Shown piece after piece: positions 47,735-57,261 of a stretch of DNA of 64,000 nt. Origin of the DNA: Sutcliffiella horikoshii (GTDB lineage Bacteria > Bacillota > Bacilli > Bacillales > Bacillaceae_I); NCBI GenBank assembly GCA_001636495.1, contig KV440964.1, forward strand, positions 1,752,666-1,816,665, read 5' to 3'. Position 1 is the first letter of the stretch. Every line of letters starts with the position of its first letter. The translations under genes and the position numbers were made by a program. A model generated the notes under the pieces. The model was not told the DNA's origin. It did not search any database and worked only from the letters and a program-made list of their open reading frames with translations.

Positions 47735-48625
47735 ATGGACCATAATGAGCGTTTTAAGAAAGCTGAATTTGCCGCATTGGTTGGTGTGGTCGGAAACATC
47801 GTATTGGCCATTTTGAAAGGGTGGGTAGGCGTTGTTGCCAACAGTCGGGCGCTTGTTGCCGATGCTGTGCATTCTGCTTCAGATGTAGCGGGTTCAATGG
47901 CAGTATACATAGGCCTCAAAGCGGCTAAGCAGCCTCCTGATGAAGACCATCCATATGGCCATGGAAAGGCTGAAAATATAGCGGCAATCATCGTTGCTGT
48001 CCTTTTGCTTATCGTAGGGTTTGAAATTGGAAAGTCTTCGTTTCAGGCCTTCTTTGAACCAATCGAAGCACCAAAGGCGATAGCCATCTATGCAGTGGTC
48101 ATTTCCATCATTGTCAAAGAGGCGATGTTTCGATATAAGTACAATTTGGGAAAAAGAATTAAGAGTGATGCCATTATCGTCAATGCGTATGAGCACCGTT
48201 CAGATGTGTTTTCTTCCATTGCGGCATTAATCGGGATTGCCGGAGCCGTCCTTGGGGGCTATATCGGAGTGGACTGGCTTGTTTATCTTGACCCGGTAGC
48301 GGGATTAGTGGTTGCTCTCCTTATTATAAAAATTGCTTGGCAGCTGGGATCTGAATCCATCCATAATACAATGGATCATGTTATGCATGAAGAAGACACA
48401 GAAGAGTTCCGGAATGTTGTTGTCACGGTCCCGGGTGTTATGAAACTCGATAGCCTGCACGCGAGGGAACATGGTCATTATGTCATCATTGATCTGAAAA
48501 TTTCAGTTGACCCCCATATTACAGTGGAAGATGGCCATATGATAGGCAAGCGGGTAAAGGCGAAGTTAATGGAAAACAAAGAGGTGCAAGATGTGTTCGT
48601 GCACATAAATCCATACTCTGAATAG
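47735..48625 (+). CDS. Cation diffusion facilitator family efflux transporter
   Basis: This 296-residue CDF protein exports divalent cations such as Zn, Mn or Fe by proton antiport. The ligand motifs are DAVHSASDVAGS in helix 2 and DAIIVNAYEHRSDVFSS in helix 5, plus DEDHPYGHGKAE in the loop. The cytoplasmic C-terminal domain is present (about 210-296). I chose ATG at 47735 behind AAAGGG. The metal specificity cannot be read from the sequence with confidence. Confidence 0.9.
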   Translation: MDHNERFKKAEFAALVGVVGNIVLAILKGWVGVVANSRALVADAVHSASDVAGSMAVYIGLKAAKQPPDEDHPYGHGKAENIAAIIVAVLLLIVGFEIGKSSFQAFFEPIEAPKAIAIYAVVISIIVKEAMFRYKYNLGKRIKSDAIIVNAYEHRSDVFSSIAALIGIAGAVLGGYIGVDWLVYLDPVAGLVVALLIIKIAWQLGSESIHNTMDHVMHEEDTEEFRNVVVTVPGVMKLDSLHAREHGHYVIIDLKISVDPHITVEDGHMIGKRVKAKLMENKEVQDVFVHINPYSE

Positions 48626-48649
48626 TAAAAAGTAGAGGGGGAGATGAAC

Positions 48650-48973
48650 ATGAAAACTCAATGGTATTTACTAGCCGGAGTGTTGTTCACAATTGTGATC
48701 GCTATTTTTGCGGTTCTCAATGTGGCTCCTGTTGAAGTGAATTTCCTATTTGGGACAGCGGAATGGCCTTTGGTACTCGTCATTTTATTTTCCACGTTAA
48801 TGGGAATCGTGATTGCAGGTTCTATAGGGATCTATCAGGTAATGATGGTGAAAAGAAGGCTGCAACACCAGCGTGATGGTGCTAGGGAAACAGCTGGAAC
48901 AGATGCAACGGCAGCCAAAAAAGAAAACGAACATACAGTAGAATCGGTAGGGGAAAGACGCAGGTCCAGATGA
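48650..48973 (+). CDS. LapA-domain small membrane protein (YrvD-like)
   Basis: This protein of about 107 residues has two hydrophobic helices (about 5-25 and 40-63) around the VNVAPVEVNFLFG-type segment of the LapA/DUF1049 domain, then a charged tail. The gene lies directly before recJ, as yrvD does in B. subtilis. I prefer ATG 48650, nine nt after GGGGGAG; ATG 48644 sits too close to it. Confidence 0.83.
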   Translation: MKTQWYLLAGVLFTIVIAIFAVLNVAPVEVNFLFGTAEWPLVLVILFSTLMGIVIAGSIGIYQVMMVKRRLQHQRDGARETAGTDATAAKKENEHTVESVGERRRSR

Positions 48974-48987
48974 TGGGCCTGTTTTTT
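48961..48987 (+). terminator. Intrinsic terminator overlapping the lapA-like stop
   Basis: CAGGTCC (48961-48967) pairs with GGGCCTG (48975-48981), followed by six T residues. The stem includes the last codons and stop of the gene. Confidence 0.7.
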
Positions 48988-49033
48988 AATTTCACTCTCT
49001 AGTATAATTAGGAAAGTTAAGGGAGGAATTAGA

Positions 49034-51379
49034 TTGTTAGCTTCTAAATCAAGATGGAATGTGAAAGAGCCAAAGAGTGAACAAGTTGAACAATTAGTCC
49101 AATCATTGAAAATTGCCCCGCTTATTGCTTCCCTTTTAGTAAACAGAGGGCTTGATACAATAGACGCAGCCAAGGAATTTTTATATACAGAAGATCAAGA
49201 TTTTCACGATCCGTTCCTGATGGAGGATATGGACAAGCTTGTTCAGCGAATCGACCAAGCGATGGAAAACAGTGAAAAAATTCTTGTGTTCGGGGATTAT
49301 GATGCAGACGGAGTGAGCAGTACGACCGTTATGGTAACGGCGCTCCGTGAAAGAGGAGCTTTGGTCGATTTTTATATACCTAACCGCTTTACAGAAGGAT
49401 ATGGACCGAATGAGCATGCTTTTAGACAGGCAAAAGAAAACGGATATTCTGTCATCATTACAGTTGATACAGGTATTTCAGCCCTTCATGAAGCGGAAAT
49501 TGCCAAAGAATTGAACATCGACCTGATCATTACCGACCACCATGAACCCGGTCCGGAGCTGCCTGATGCTTTTGCCATCATCCATCCGAAAAAGAAAACC
49601 TGCTCCTATCCATTTGATGACCTGGCTGGTGTCGGGGTTGCCTACAAGGTGGCTCATGCGCTTCTCGGGAAAAATCCAGAGCATCTTTTGGAGGTAGCGG
49701 CAATCGGGACCATTGCTGACCTTGTACCATTAGTGGGCGAAAACAGGTTGCTGGCTTCCAAGGGCATCAAAAAAATGCAGCAGACCACAAGGGTCGGGCT
49801 TAAAGCGCTATTGCAAAAATGTGGAGTGGAGCTGCATACGATTACAGAGGAAACAGTTGGATTTTCCATCGGGCCAAGAATCAACGCTGTGGGACGTTTG
49901 GATAATGCAGATCCTGCCGTGCACCTTCTAATGACAGACGATGTGGAAGAGGCAAAAATGCTTGCCGAGGAAATGGAAAGCTACAATAAAGAGCGGCAGC
50001 AGATTGTCACGCAGATTACAGAAGAAGCTATATCGCAAGTGGAAGAGAAATATCCTCCGCAGGAAAACAGCTTCATCATCGTGGAGGGCCACAATTGGAA
50101 TGCTGGAGTTATCGGGATAGTGGCATCTCGCCTTGTTGACCGGTTTTACAGACCGACTATCGTTCTGAGCCTGGATCAAGAAAAAGGGCTAGCAAAGGGA
50201 TCTGCCCGATCGATTGCAGGTTTTGATCTGTTTGAAAACCTCTCGGAATGCCGAGATATCCTTCCTCATTTTGGCGGCCATCCAATGGCAGCCGGTATGA
50301 CATTGAAGATGGAAGATGTGGAAGAACTAAGGCAAAGAATGAACGAAAAAGCATCCGAAATCTTATCGGAAGAGGATTATACACCCATCACCGATGTGGA
50401 TATGGAATGTAGAGTCGATGAGGTTACACTTGAAACGATTGAGCAGCTAGAAATGCTTGCTCCATTTGGCGTGTCCAATCCGAAACCAAAAGTGCTTGTC
50501 AAAGGTGTGCTTCCCCAGCAAATCCGTCAGATCGGCAACAAAAGCAATCACCTGAAATTGGTGATAGAACAAAAAGGAAGCTCCATGGATTGTGTGGGAT
50601 TTGGATTCGGGGAAACGTACCATCACGTTTCGCCGGGAGCATCGCTTGATGTTTTAGGAGAGCTGTCCATTAACGAATGGAATAATTTCCGTAAGCCTCA
50701 AATTTTTTTAAAAGATATTAGGGTAACAGATTGGCAGCTTTTTGATATCCGTTCTATTAAACAGCTGAACCAGACACTGGCAGGAATAGATAGAGAGAAA
50801 CTTCATATCCTATATTTTAACGAGAGTACGTTGGATGATGTAAAGCTCCAGGCGGAACTGCATCCGTTTGCCACGCATGTCAATGGTGATGACACATTGG
50901 ATGTCACAGGGAAGTATATTGTCATTTTGGATATTCCTGCTGAGGAGGCATTGCTTTCAAATCTATTGAAAAACGGCACTCCTGAGAGAATTTATGCTTC
51001 GTTCTATCAAAAAGAGAATCATTTCTTCTCCACCATCCCGACAAGAGAGCATTTCAAATGGTTTTATGCACTGCTATCCAAAAAAGGATCGTTTGACTTG
51101 AACAAGCATGCAGAAGATATTGCCAAACACCGAGGCTGGTCAAAAGAAACAGTAGATTTCATATCACAGGTGTTTTTTGACTTAGAATTTGTTACAATAG
51201 ACAAGGGTTTTATCGCTTTAAACCATGCAGCGAAAAAACGGGACTTCGAAGAGTCTCCAACTTATCGTAAAAAGCAGCAGCAAGTGGTGCTTGAAAACTT
51301 GTTTTTATACTCATCATATAAACAATTGAAAGCGTGGTTTGATCAGCATCTAACCAAGCAATGCACTGTTCATTCATAG
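49034..51379 (+). CDS. recJ: Single-stranded-DNA-specific exonuclease RecJ
   Basis: RecJ (781 aa) is a 5'-3' ssDNA exonuclease in recombination and repair. The DHH motifs are present: GDYDADGVSSTTVM (about 83-96), VDTGIS, and ITDHHEPG (about 157-164), followed by the DHHA1 domain with GGHPMAAGMTL. The long C-terminal extension (about 560-781) is typical of Firmicute RecJ. The start is TTG 49034 behind AAGGGAGG. It lies directly before apt. Confidence 0.95.
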   Translation: MLASKSRWNVKEPKSEQVEQLVQSLKIAPLIASLLVNRGLDTIDAAKEFLYTEDQDFHDPFLMEDMDKLVQRIDQAMENSEKILVFGDYDADGVSSTTVMVTALRERGALVDFYIPNRFTEGYGPNEHAFRQAKENGYSVIITVDTGISALHEAEIAKELNIDLIITDHHEPGPELPDAFAIIHPKKKTCSYPFDDLAGVGVAYKVAHALLGKNPEHLLEVAAIGTIADLVPLVGENRLLASKGIKKMQQTTRVGLKALLQKCGVELHTITEETVGFSIGPRINAVGRLDNADPAVHLLMTDDVEEAKMLAEEMESYNKERQQIVTQITEEAISQVEEKYPPQENSFIIVEGHNWNAGVIGIVASRLVDRFYRPTIVLSLDQEKGLAKGSARSIAGFDLFENLSECRDILPHFGGHPMAAGMTLKMEDVEELRQRMNEKASEILSEEDYTPITDVDMECRVDEVTLETIEQLEMLAPFGVSNPKPKVLVKGVLPQQIRQIGNKSNHLKLVIEQKGSSMDCVGFGFGETYHHVSPGASLDVLGELSINEWNNFRKPQIFLKDIRVTDWQLFDIRSIKQLNQTLAGIDREKLHILYFNESTLDDVKLQAELHPFATHVNGDDTLDVTGKYIVILDIPAEEALLSNLLKNGTPERIYASFYQKENHFFSTIPTREHFKWFYALLSKKGSFDLNKHAEDIAKHRGWSKETVDFISQVFFDLEFVTIDKGFIALNHAAKKRDFEESPTYRKKQQQVVLENLFLYSSYKQLKAWFDQHLTKQCTVHS

Positions 51380-51393
51380 GAGGAAAATAGAAG

Positions 51394-51906
51394 ATGGATT
51401 TAAAGAAATTCGTAACAATCGTTCCTGATTGGCCAAAACCTGGAATTCAGTTCAAGGATATAACAACGTTAATGGACAATGGTGACGCATACCGCTATGC
51501 AACCGACCAAATCGTTGAATATGCTCGCGATAAAGAAGTAGATTTAATTGTTGGGCCGTAAGCACGTGGATTTATCATCGGTTGTCCGGTAGCGTATTCT
51601 CTTGGAGTAGGCTTTGCGCCGGTTCGCAAAGAAGGAAAGCTTCCACGTGAAGTAGCTCGTGTGGAATACGGTTTAGAGTATGGGAAAGATGTACTGACTA
51701 TCCACAGAGATGCGATCAAGCCTGGTCAACGCGTATTAATCACAGATGATCTGCTTGCAACAGGTGGTACAATTGAAGCGACAATCAAGCTTGTTGAAGA
51801 GCTTGGCGGAGTAGTTGCAGGGATTGCATTCTTGATTGAGCTGTCCTACCTTGATGGACGCGACAAGCTCGACGGATTTGATATCCTTACATTAATGAAA
51901 TACTAA
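51394..51906 (+). pseudogene. apt: Adenine phosphoribosyltransferase gene with one in-frame TAA
   Basis: The reading frame encodes a full 170-residue Apt (adenine plus PRPP to AMP) except that codon 56, at 51559-51561, is TAA. The surrounding translation is DLIVGP[13 protein letters not shown], whereas the family has Glu there (GPEARGF), and GAA to TAA is a single G-to-T change. Everything else is intact, including the PRPP-binding [12 protein letters not shown] (about 120-131) and the normal C-terminus, with no frameshifts and no other decay. Upstream GGAGGAAAA and the recJ-apt-rel order are normal. It is either a recent nonsense mutation or a sequencing error. Re-initiation at ATG 51664 would give only a fragment without the N-terminal hood. 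Confidence 0.9.
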
Positions 51907-51920
51907 TTTTTAGGTGAACG

Positions 51921-51952
51921 AACTAGGGCAATTGAATTGCTCTAGTTTTTTT
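51921..51952 (+). terminator. Intrinsic terminator after apt
   Basis: AACTAGGGCAA pairs with TTGCTCTAGTT around a short loop, followed by seven T residues. Confidence 0.85.
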
Positions 51953-52283
51953 CATATATGATAAAAACTACCCAGTACTATTTTCTGTCCCCTCAAATAG
52001 AATAAAATGATAGGAAAAAAGAACGCTTTTATTAGAAAAGTATTTTTTTTACACCAATTCCTGAAAAATCTGTCGACAAATCTTTATTTTTCCCTCATAA
52101 TCTCTTTACATCTACATAAAATTTCACGATAATAAAAACAATATACTTTTTTGTTATATCTAAGTAAAGAACGAAAGAATCTTGTCCATAATGGTAAGAA
52201 TTAACGAGACTACTATAGCGCGTGCGCTTTTTTAATAGGTTTTGCTAAATAAAAAAAAGAAAGTCAAAAAGGTGAGTAGAAAT
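51953..52283 (+). promoter_or_regulatory. AT-rich upstream region of rel with probable promoter
   Basis: This gap of about 330 nt has no gene. TTTACA (52105-52110) and GATAAT (52128-52133), 17 nt apart, form a plausible sigma-A promoter. A small AGCGCGTGCGCT palindrome followed by six T residues lies at 52217-52233, just ahead of the ribosome site; it is too short to call a terminator confidently. Confidence 0.5.
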
Positions 52284-54482
52284 ATGGCAAATGAGCAAGT
52301 ATTAACTGCAGACCAGGTGATAGATAATGCAAGGCGCTATCTAAAGGGTGAGGACATCGCCTTTTTGGAAAGAGCGTATGAGTTTGCTAAAAACGCTCAT
52401 GCAGAACAGTATCGAAAATCCGGTGAGCCTTATATCATACATCCAATACAGGTCGCAGGAATCCTTGTGGACCTTGATCTAGATCCATCCACCATTGCGG
52501 CTGGGTTTCTTCATGATGTGGTGGAAGATACGTCCATTTCCTTGGAGGAGATCAAGGATGCCTTCAATGCCGAAGTGGCAATGTTAGTTGACGGTGTAAC
52601 AAAGCTTGGGAAAATCAAGTATAAGTCTCAAGAGGAACAACAGGCAGAAAATCACCGTAAAATGTTTGTGGCGATGGCTCAGGATATCCGTGTCATTTTG
52701 ATCAAACTTGCGGACCGTCTTCATAATATGAGGACGTTGAAACATCTTCCGCAAGAAAAGCAACGCCGTATCTCTAACGAAACCCTTGAAATTTTTGCGC
52801 CACTTGCCCATCGACTGGGTATCAGCAAAATCAAATGGGAGCTTGAGGATACTGCCTTACGCTATTTGAATCCACAGCAATATTACCGTATCGTCAACTT
52901 GATGAAGCGAAAGCGTGCGGAGCGCGAGCAGTATATTTCAGAAGTAATGAATGAAGTGAACGACCGTTTGGAAGAAGTGGAAATCACTGCGGAGCTTTCC
53001 GGACGTCCAAAGCATATTTATAGCATCTATCGTAAAATGGCTAAGCAAAACAAGCAGTTTAGCGAGATTTACGATCTCTTAGCTGTGCGCATCATCGTAA
53101 ACAGCATTAAAGATTGCTATGCGGTACTTGGAATCATTCACACATGCTGGAAACCGATGCCAGGTCGCTTCAAAGACTATATTGCTATGCCAAAACCGAA
53201 TATGTACCAATCCCTGCATACAACTGTAATCGGACCAAAGGGCGATCCGCTAGAAGTCCAGATTCGTACAAGCGATATGCACCAAATCGCAGAATATGGA
53301 ATCGCAGCACACTGGGCATATAAAGAGGATAAAGAGGCGGACGACCGAGCTTCTTTCGAGGAAAAACTGACTTGGTTCCGTGAAATTCTCGAGTGGCAGA
53401 ATGACGCCACCAACGCGGAAGAATTCATGGAATCTCTGAAAATTGATCTATTTTCAGATATGGTATTCGTGTTTACGCCTAAAGGGGACGTCATCGAACT
53501 GCCTTCCGGATCTGTACCGATTGACTTTTCCTACCGTATCCACTCGGAAATAGGGAACAAAACAATCGGTGCGAAAGTGAACGGCAAAATGGTGACCCTG
53601 GATTATAAATTGAAAACAGGTGACATCATCGAGATTCTGACATCCAAGCATTCCTATGGACCGAGCCAAGATTGGCTGAAGCTTGCCCAGACCTCCCAGG
53701 CGAAAAACAGAATCCGTCAGTTCTTCAAAAAGCAGCGCCGGGAAGAAAATGTGGAAAAAGGCCGTGACCTTGTTGAAAAAGAAATCAAGGGAATGGACTT
53801 TGATTTAAAAGAAATTTTGAATGCAGAAAATATCAACCGCGTGTCAGAAAAATTCAACTTCATGACAGCAGATGACATGTTTGCTGCTGTTGGTTATAGC
53901 GGAATTACCGCTCTCCAGGTGGCAAATCGTCTGACAGAAAAACAGCGACGTCAACGTGACAAGGAACAGCAGATTACAGATATCACCGAAAATGCCGAGA
54001 AGAAGAAAACGGCTCCGGTAAAGAAACGCAAAGACGCAGGAGTCGTCGTTCAAGGGATTGACAGCTTGCTTGTCCGTCTATCCAAGTGCTGTAATCCGGT
54101 ACCTGGTGATGACATCGTCGGATTCATCACAAGAGGTCGTGGGGTTTCCGTCCATCGTGCGGATTGTGCAAACGTTGAAGCAGAGGGGACAAACGACCGC
54201 CTCATCGATGTTGATTGGGAAAGTGATGTGAAAGATAACCGCGAGTACAACGTGGAAATCGAAATAACAGGCTATGATCGCCGTGGCTTGTTAAATGAGG
54301 TCCTGCAGGCGGTCAATGAAACGAAAACCGATATTACCGCGGTATCTGGCCGATCGGACCGAAACAAGATGGCTACCATTCATATGGCCATTGCCATTCA
54401 TAATATCAACCACCTGCACAAAGTGGTAGAGCGGATCAAACAGATATCCGATATTTATGCGGTTCGAAGAATTATGCAGTAA
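52284..54482 (+). CDS. rel: Bifunctional (p)ppGpp synthetase/hydrolase Rel
   Basis: Rel (732 aa) makes and degrades the stringent-response alarmone. The N-terminal HD hydrolase domain is intact (HPIQVAGILVDL, FLHDVVEDT; about 45-150). The synthetase domain follows (about 230-340), then TGS (about 385-450), a zinc-finger/helical part (CCNPVPGDDI) and a C-terminal ACT domain. I chose ATG at 52284 behind AAGGTGA, which gives the normal N-terminus; an upstream in-frame start at 52242 adds only Lys-rich residues. dtd follows 15 nt later. Confidence 0.96.
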   Translation: MANEQVLTADQVIDNARRYLKGEDIAFLERAYEFAKNAHAEQYRKSGEPYIIHPIQVAGILVDLDLDPSTIAAGFLHDVVEDTSISLEEIKDAFNAEVAMLVDGVTKLGKIKYKSQEEQQAENHRKMFVAMAQDIRVILIKLADRLHNMRTLKHLPQEKQRRISNETLEIFAPLAHRLGISKIKWELEDTALRYLNPQQYYRIVNLMKRKRAEREQYISEVMNEVNDRLEEVEITAELSGRPKHIYSIYRKMAKQNKQFSEIYDLLAVRIIVNSIKDCYAVLGIIHTCWKPMPGRFKDYIAMPKPNMYQSLHTTVIGPKGDPLEVQIRTSDMHQIAEYGIAAHWAYKEDKEADDRASFEEKLTWFREILEWQNDATNAEEFMESLKIDLFSDMVFVFTPKGDVIELPSGSVPIDFSYRIHSEIGNKTIGAKVNGKMVTLDYKLKTGDIIEILTSKHSYGPSQDWLKLAQTSQAKNRIRQFFKKQRREENVEKGRDLVEKEIKGMDFDLKEILNAENINRVSEKFNFMTADDMFAAVGYSGITALQVANRLTEKQRRQRDKEQQITDITENAEKKKTAPVKKRKDAGVVVQGIDSLLVRLSKCCNPVPGDDIVGFITRGRGVSVHRADCANVEAEGTNDRLIDVDWESDVKDNREYNVEIEITGYDRRGLLNEVLQAVNETKTDITAVSGRSDRNKMATIHMAIAIHNINHLHKVVERIKQISDIYAVRRIMQ

Positions 54483-54497
54483 GCGAGGTTTTTTTAA

Positions 54498-54938
54498 ATG
54501 AGAGTTGTTTTACAAAGAGCGAAAAGAGCGGAAGTCCGTGTTGATGGCGAAGTTATTGGGAAGATTGATCGCGGATTGATGCTTCTCGTAGGTGTTACGC
54601 ATGAGGATACACTTGAAGATGCTGCCTATGTTGCTGATAAGGTGGTCAACCTTCGTATCTTTGAGGATGAACAGGACAAGATGAACCTTTCATTGTTGGA
54701 TGTCGAAGGTCAGATTCTTTCAGTTTCGCAATTCACGTTATATGGGGACTGCCGGAAAGGTCGCCGTCCCAATTTCATGGGTGCAGCCAAACCGGACCAT
54801 GCAGAAACCATCTATGAATCGTTTAATGACGCGTTGCGCAGCAAAGGTGTATCCGTGGAGACGGGGAGCTTCGGTGCTATGATGGACGTGGATTTTGTCA
54901 ATGATGGACCGGTGACGTTGATTGTGGAAAGTAAATAA
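54498..54938 (+). CDS. dtd: D-aminoacyl-tRNA deacylase
   Basis: Dtd (146 aa) removes D-amino acids mischarged on tRNA. The active-site motifs [10 protein letters not shown] and the cross-subunit GPVTLIVES (Gly-cisPro) are present near residues 75-84 and 135-143. It follows rel as in most Firmicutes. Confidence 0.96.
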   Translation: MRVVLQRAKRAEVRVDGEVIGKIDRGLMLLVGVTHEDTLEDAAYVADKVVNLRIFEDEQDKMNLSLLDVEGQILSVSQFTLYGDCRKGRRPNFMGAAKPDHAETIYESFNDALRSKGVSVETGSFGAMMDVDFVNDGPVTLIVESK

Positions 54939-55086
54939 AGTTGTGGTTTTGTCTTTTGGACGCCAGTTGCATGCCTTATGGATGAGGTGTGTGGTTGGCG
55001 TTTTTTTTGTGTTGTCGGAGGGGGGAGGTGGAATACGGTGGATATGTGGCCGGGCTGGTTGGGTGGGTTGGTCAAATTGTACCATT

Positions 55087-55203
55087 GTTACAATCACCAT
55101 GGGAAAAGTTACAATGACCTCTGGAAAAGTTACAATCACTTCGGAAAAAGTCACAATCACCTCTGAAAAAGTTACAATAACTTCTTAAAAAGTCACAATC
55201 ACA
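55087..55203 (+). repeat. 21-nt tandem repeat, about 5.5 units
   Basis: Units of the form GTTACAATCACTTCTGAAAAA start at 55087, 55108, 55129, 55150 and 55171, with a partial copy at 55192. The period is a multiple of three, so several frames on both strands stay open with 7-residue repeats, but none has a good start site or ribosome site. The 412-nt gap between dtd and the amidase otherwise holds only the amidase terminator. Confidence 0.85.
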
Positions 55204-55268
55204 AAAATATCTGAACAAACACTTCCCTTTAAGTACCTGAAAACCCAAAAAACTTACCATAACCCAAC

Positions 55269-55300
55269 AAAAAAGAGGACTCTCATTTCGAAGGTCCTCT
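55269..55300 (-). terminator. Intrinsic terminator of the amidase gene
   Basis: On the minus strand AGAGGAC pairs with GTCCTCT around a 13-nt loop (55294-55300 with 55274-55280), followed by a T tract. Confidence 0.78.
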
Positions 55301-55350
55301 ACTTTACTCTAAATTTCCCTATTACTATATTATTTTATGTCAAAATTCTA

Positions 55351-57129
55351 TTAGTTTCCTCTAAAATACTGAGCCAGTCCCTGATAAATGGCGGTGGAGG
55401 CCCTTTCCTGGAAATCACCGGAGAGCACTGTTATTTCTTCTCCCCGATTACTGATATAACCTAATTCCAGAAGTAAGGAAGGCTGCATGCTTTCTCTCAA
55501 AATCAAGTAATTTTCCTGCCTCACACTTCGATCCCTTAAGTTGGTAAATTGAACAAGGGAAGAATGTACGCTGTCAGCAAGGTTTTTGTCAGAATGGCTA
55601 TAGTAATACGTTGTTGTGCCTGTAACACTAGAATCGTCAATGCTATCATAATGAACACTGATAAAAGCATCCGCGCGATGGTAATTAGCCATCTGTGGCC
55701 TTGCTTGCAGTGGGACAGATGTGTCGTTCTGTCTTGTCATGTACACAGTGGCTCCCGCAGCCCTTAACTTATCTTGTAGCAGCAAGGAGGTTCTAAGCGT
55801 CAAATTCTTCTCGTACGTTCCTTGCACCCCGATTGCTCCCACATCTCTGCCACCATGTCCTGGATCGATAACAATCACCTTGTTAGCAAGGTATTGTTCG
55901 GCACCGGCCCTTGAAATGCTTGGTGTGTTTCCTTTTGTGGCGACAATCCAACCGGCAACATATGCTTCCGAGCCATCCTTTAGCTTTATCTTATACCAGT
56001 TATCTTCCACAGCGACAATCGAAAATTCCTCTCCTTCGTTAGCCCGCAAAACGACTTTTGCATTGGTGGATGGGGCGGTTCGGATATTGGTGCCATCGTC
56101 AACAATAACTATTGTTCCTTCATTGCTTGTTGTGGAAGGAGCAGGGGTTGTGACACCGCTTCTTTCTAGAAACCAGCCTGCAATCCAACCTGTTTCCCCG
56201 TTGCCATATTCAATTTCACACCAATTGTTTTTTTCGCTAATAATCGTTACATTGGTTCCCTTTGGAAGTTGCTCCAATACTTTTCCATTAAGAGATGGTT
56301 CACTTCGCACATTAAGTCCGGACACCTTGATGGTTGCACCTGTTTTAGGTGTGTTCCCTCCATGGCCGCCAGAACTGGAGGACCCGATAGTTGCATAATC
56401 GCTGTGAACCCAACCAACCGTGCCATTATAGGAAATGTTCAACCAATCTCCTCGAATTGCCAACACATCGACTTGTTGCCCATCAGATAATGTCCCAAGT
56501 ACCTCACTTTGAGTGGAAGGTTCGCTTCGGATGTTCAGGCCGTCTGTCGTAATGGTGGCAACCTGGCCTTTAGCTTCTTCCACAGGCACATCGGGTTGTT
56601 CCGTGTTTTCTTCTTTCTTTTTGGCAAGGATGGTGACGTACTCTTTGGCAACCCATCCTTCCATACCGTCGAAATGAACCTTTACCCAGTTTTCATTTTC
56701 TTCAAGATACTGAACGGACGCAGCGGATGAATGGAGAGATCCTACCACGGAAAAATTGGTCCCAGGACCTGATCTCACCCGGAGGTCGTCTGTCAGGATT
56801 TGTACAGCAGCATCACTTGCAGCTCTTGAAGCGGTGGAACGGGCTCCTTGGCTGCTTTCTGTTACAAGGAACGATGCCACCCAGCCCGCCTTGTCCGAAG
56901 TGACTTGTATCTTCAGCCATTCCCCTTGGCTATCCACTACAGGATACGATTCTCCTCTTAGGACTTTTGCAATGACTCTCCCATCCGCATCGGGGGTTTC
57001 ACGGACATTCAATACATCAGTCGCAACCACGACGGTTCTATTGGCCTCTGCTGGTGAAGCATCCATAAAAGAAAAGATGGTAGTAAATAATAATAGTGCA
57101 GTAAGAAAAATATGTAATTTATGACGCAA
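55351..57129 (-). CDS. Secreted multi-SH3 N-acetylmuramoyl-L-alanine amidase (YrvJ-like)
   Basis: This 592-residue cell-wall hydrolase has a signal peptide (about 1-28) and five bacterial SH3 domains (starting near residues 30, 105, 190, 265 and 340; repeated LNVR/LRVRSxPS and GWV motifs). A C-terminal Amidase_3 domain follows (about 415-590). Zinc ligands are visible in VIDPGHGGRD, the EKNLTLR glutamate and the SVHYDS histidine. The start is TTG at 57129 behind GGAGG. Its place between dtd and hisS matches B. subtilis yrvJ. A perfect palindrome lies just upstream. Confidence 0.92.
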   Translation of the reverse strand: MRHKLHIFLTALLLFTTIFSFMDASPAEANRTVVVATDVLNVRETPDADGRVIAKVLRGESYPVVDSQGEWLKIQVTSDKAGWVASFLVTESSQGARSTASRAASDAAVQILTDDLRVRSGPGTNFSVVGSLHSSAASVQYLEENENWVKVHFDGMEGWVAKEYVTILAKKKEENTEQPDVPVEEAKGQVATITTDGLNIRSEPSTQSEVLGTLSDGQQVDVLAIRGDWLNISYNGTVGWVHSDYATIGSSSSGGHGGNTPKTGATIKVSGLNVRSEPSLNGKVLEQLPKGTNVTIISEKNNWCEIEYGNGETGWIAGWFLERSGVTTPAPSTTSNEGTIVIVDDGTNIRTAPSTNAKVVLRANEGEEFSIVAVEDNWYKIKLKDGSEAYVAGWIVATKGNTPSISRAGAEQYLANKVIVIDPGHGGRDVGAIGVQGTYEKNLTLRTSLLLQDKLRAAGATVYMTRQNDTSVPLQARPQMANYHRADAFISVHYDSIDDSSVTGTTTYYYSHSDKNLADSVHSSLVQFTNLRDRSVRQENYLILRESMQPSLLLELGYISNRGEEITVLSGDFQERASTAIYQGLAQYFRGN

Positions 57130-57143
57130 TTCTCGGCCTCCTT

Positions 57144-57165
57144 AAAGAAAGTTTAAACTTTCTTT
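57144..57165. promoter_or_regulatory. 22-nt perfect palindrome upstream of the amidase gene
   Basis: AAAGAAAGTTTAAACTTTCTTT is fully self-complementary and lies directly ahead of the amidase GGAGG site in the divergent gap. It could be an operator or a small hairpin in the leader; I see no match to a known box. Confidence 0.6.
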
Positions 57166-57261
57166 TTCTACAAAAGTGGAAAAAATTCCTGCTAAACCTG
57201 AAAGAAATAGGAAAAAAGGGACAGGATATATACTAGTGTAGCAAAAAAGGAGCGTAAAAAG

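Noticed and set aside
51559-51561. Programmed recoding of the apt stop codon
   Set aside because: TAA is not used for selenocysteine or pyrrolysine, no recoding hairpin is seen, and the family has an ordinary Glu there; mutation or sequencing error is simpler.
54922-55188. Open frame of 88 codons ending in VTITSEK repeats
   Set aside because: It overlaps the end of dtd, has no ribosome site, and stays open only because the 21-nt repeat is a multiple of three.
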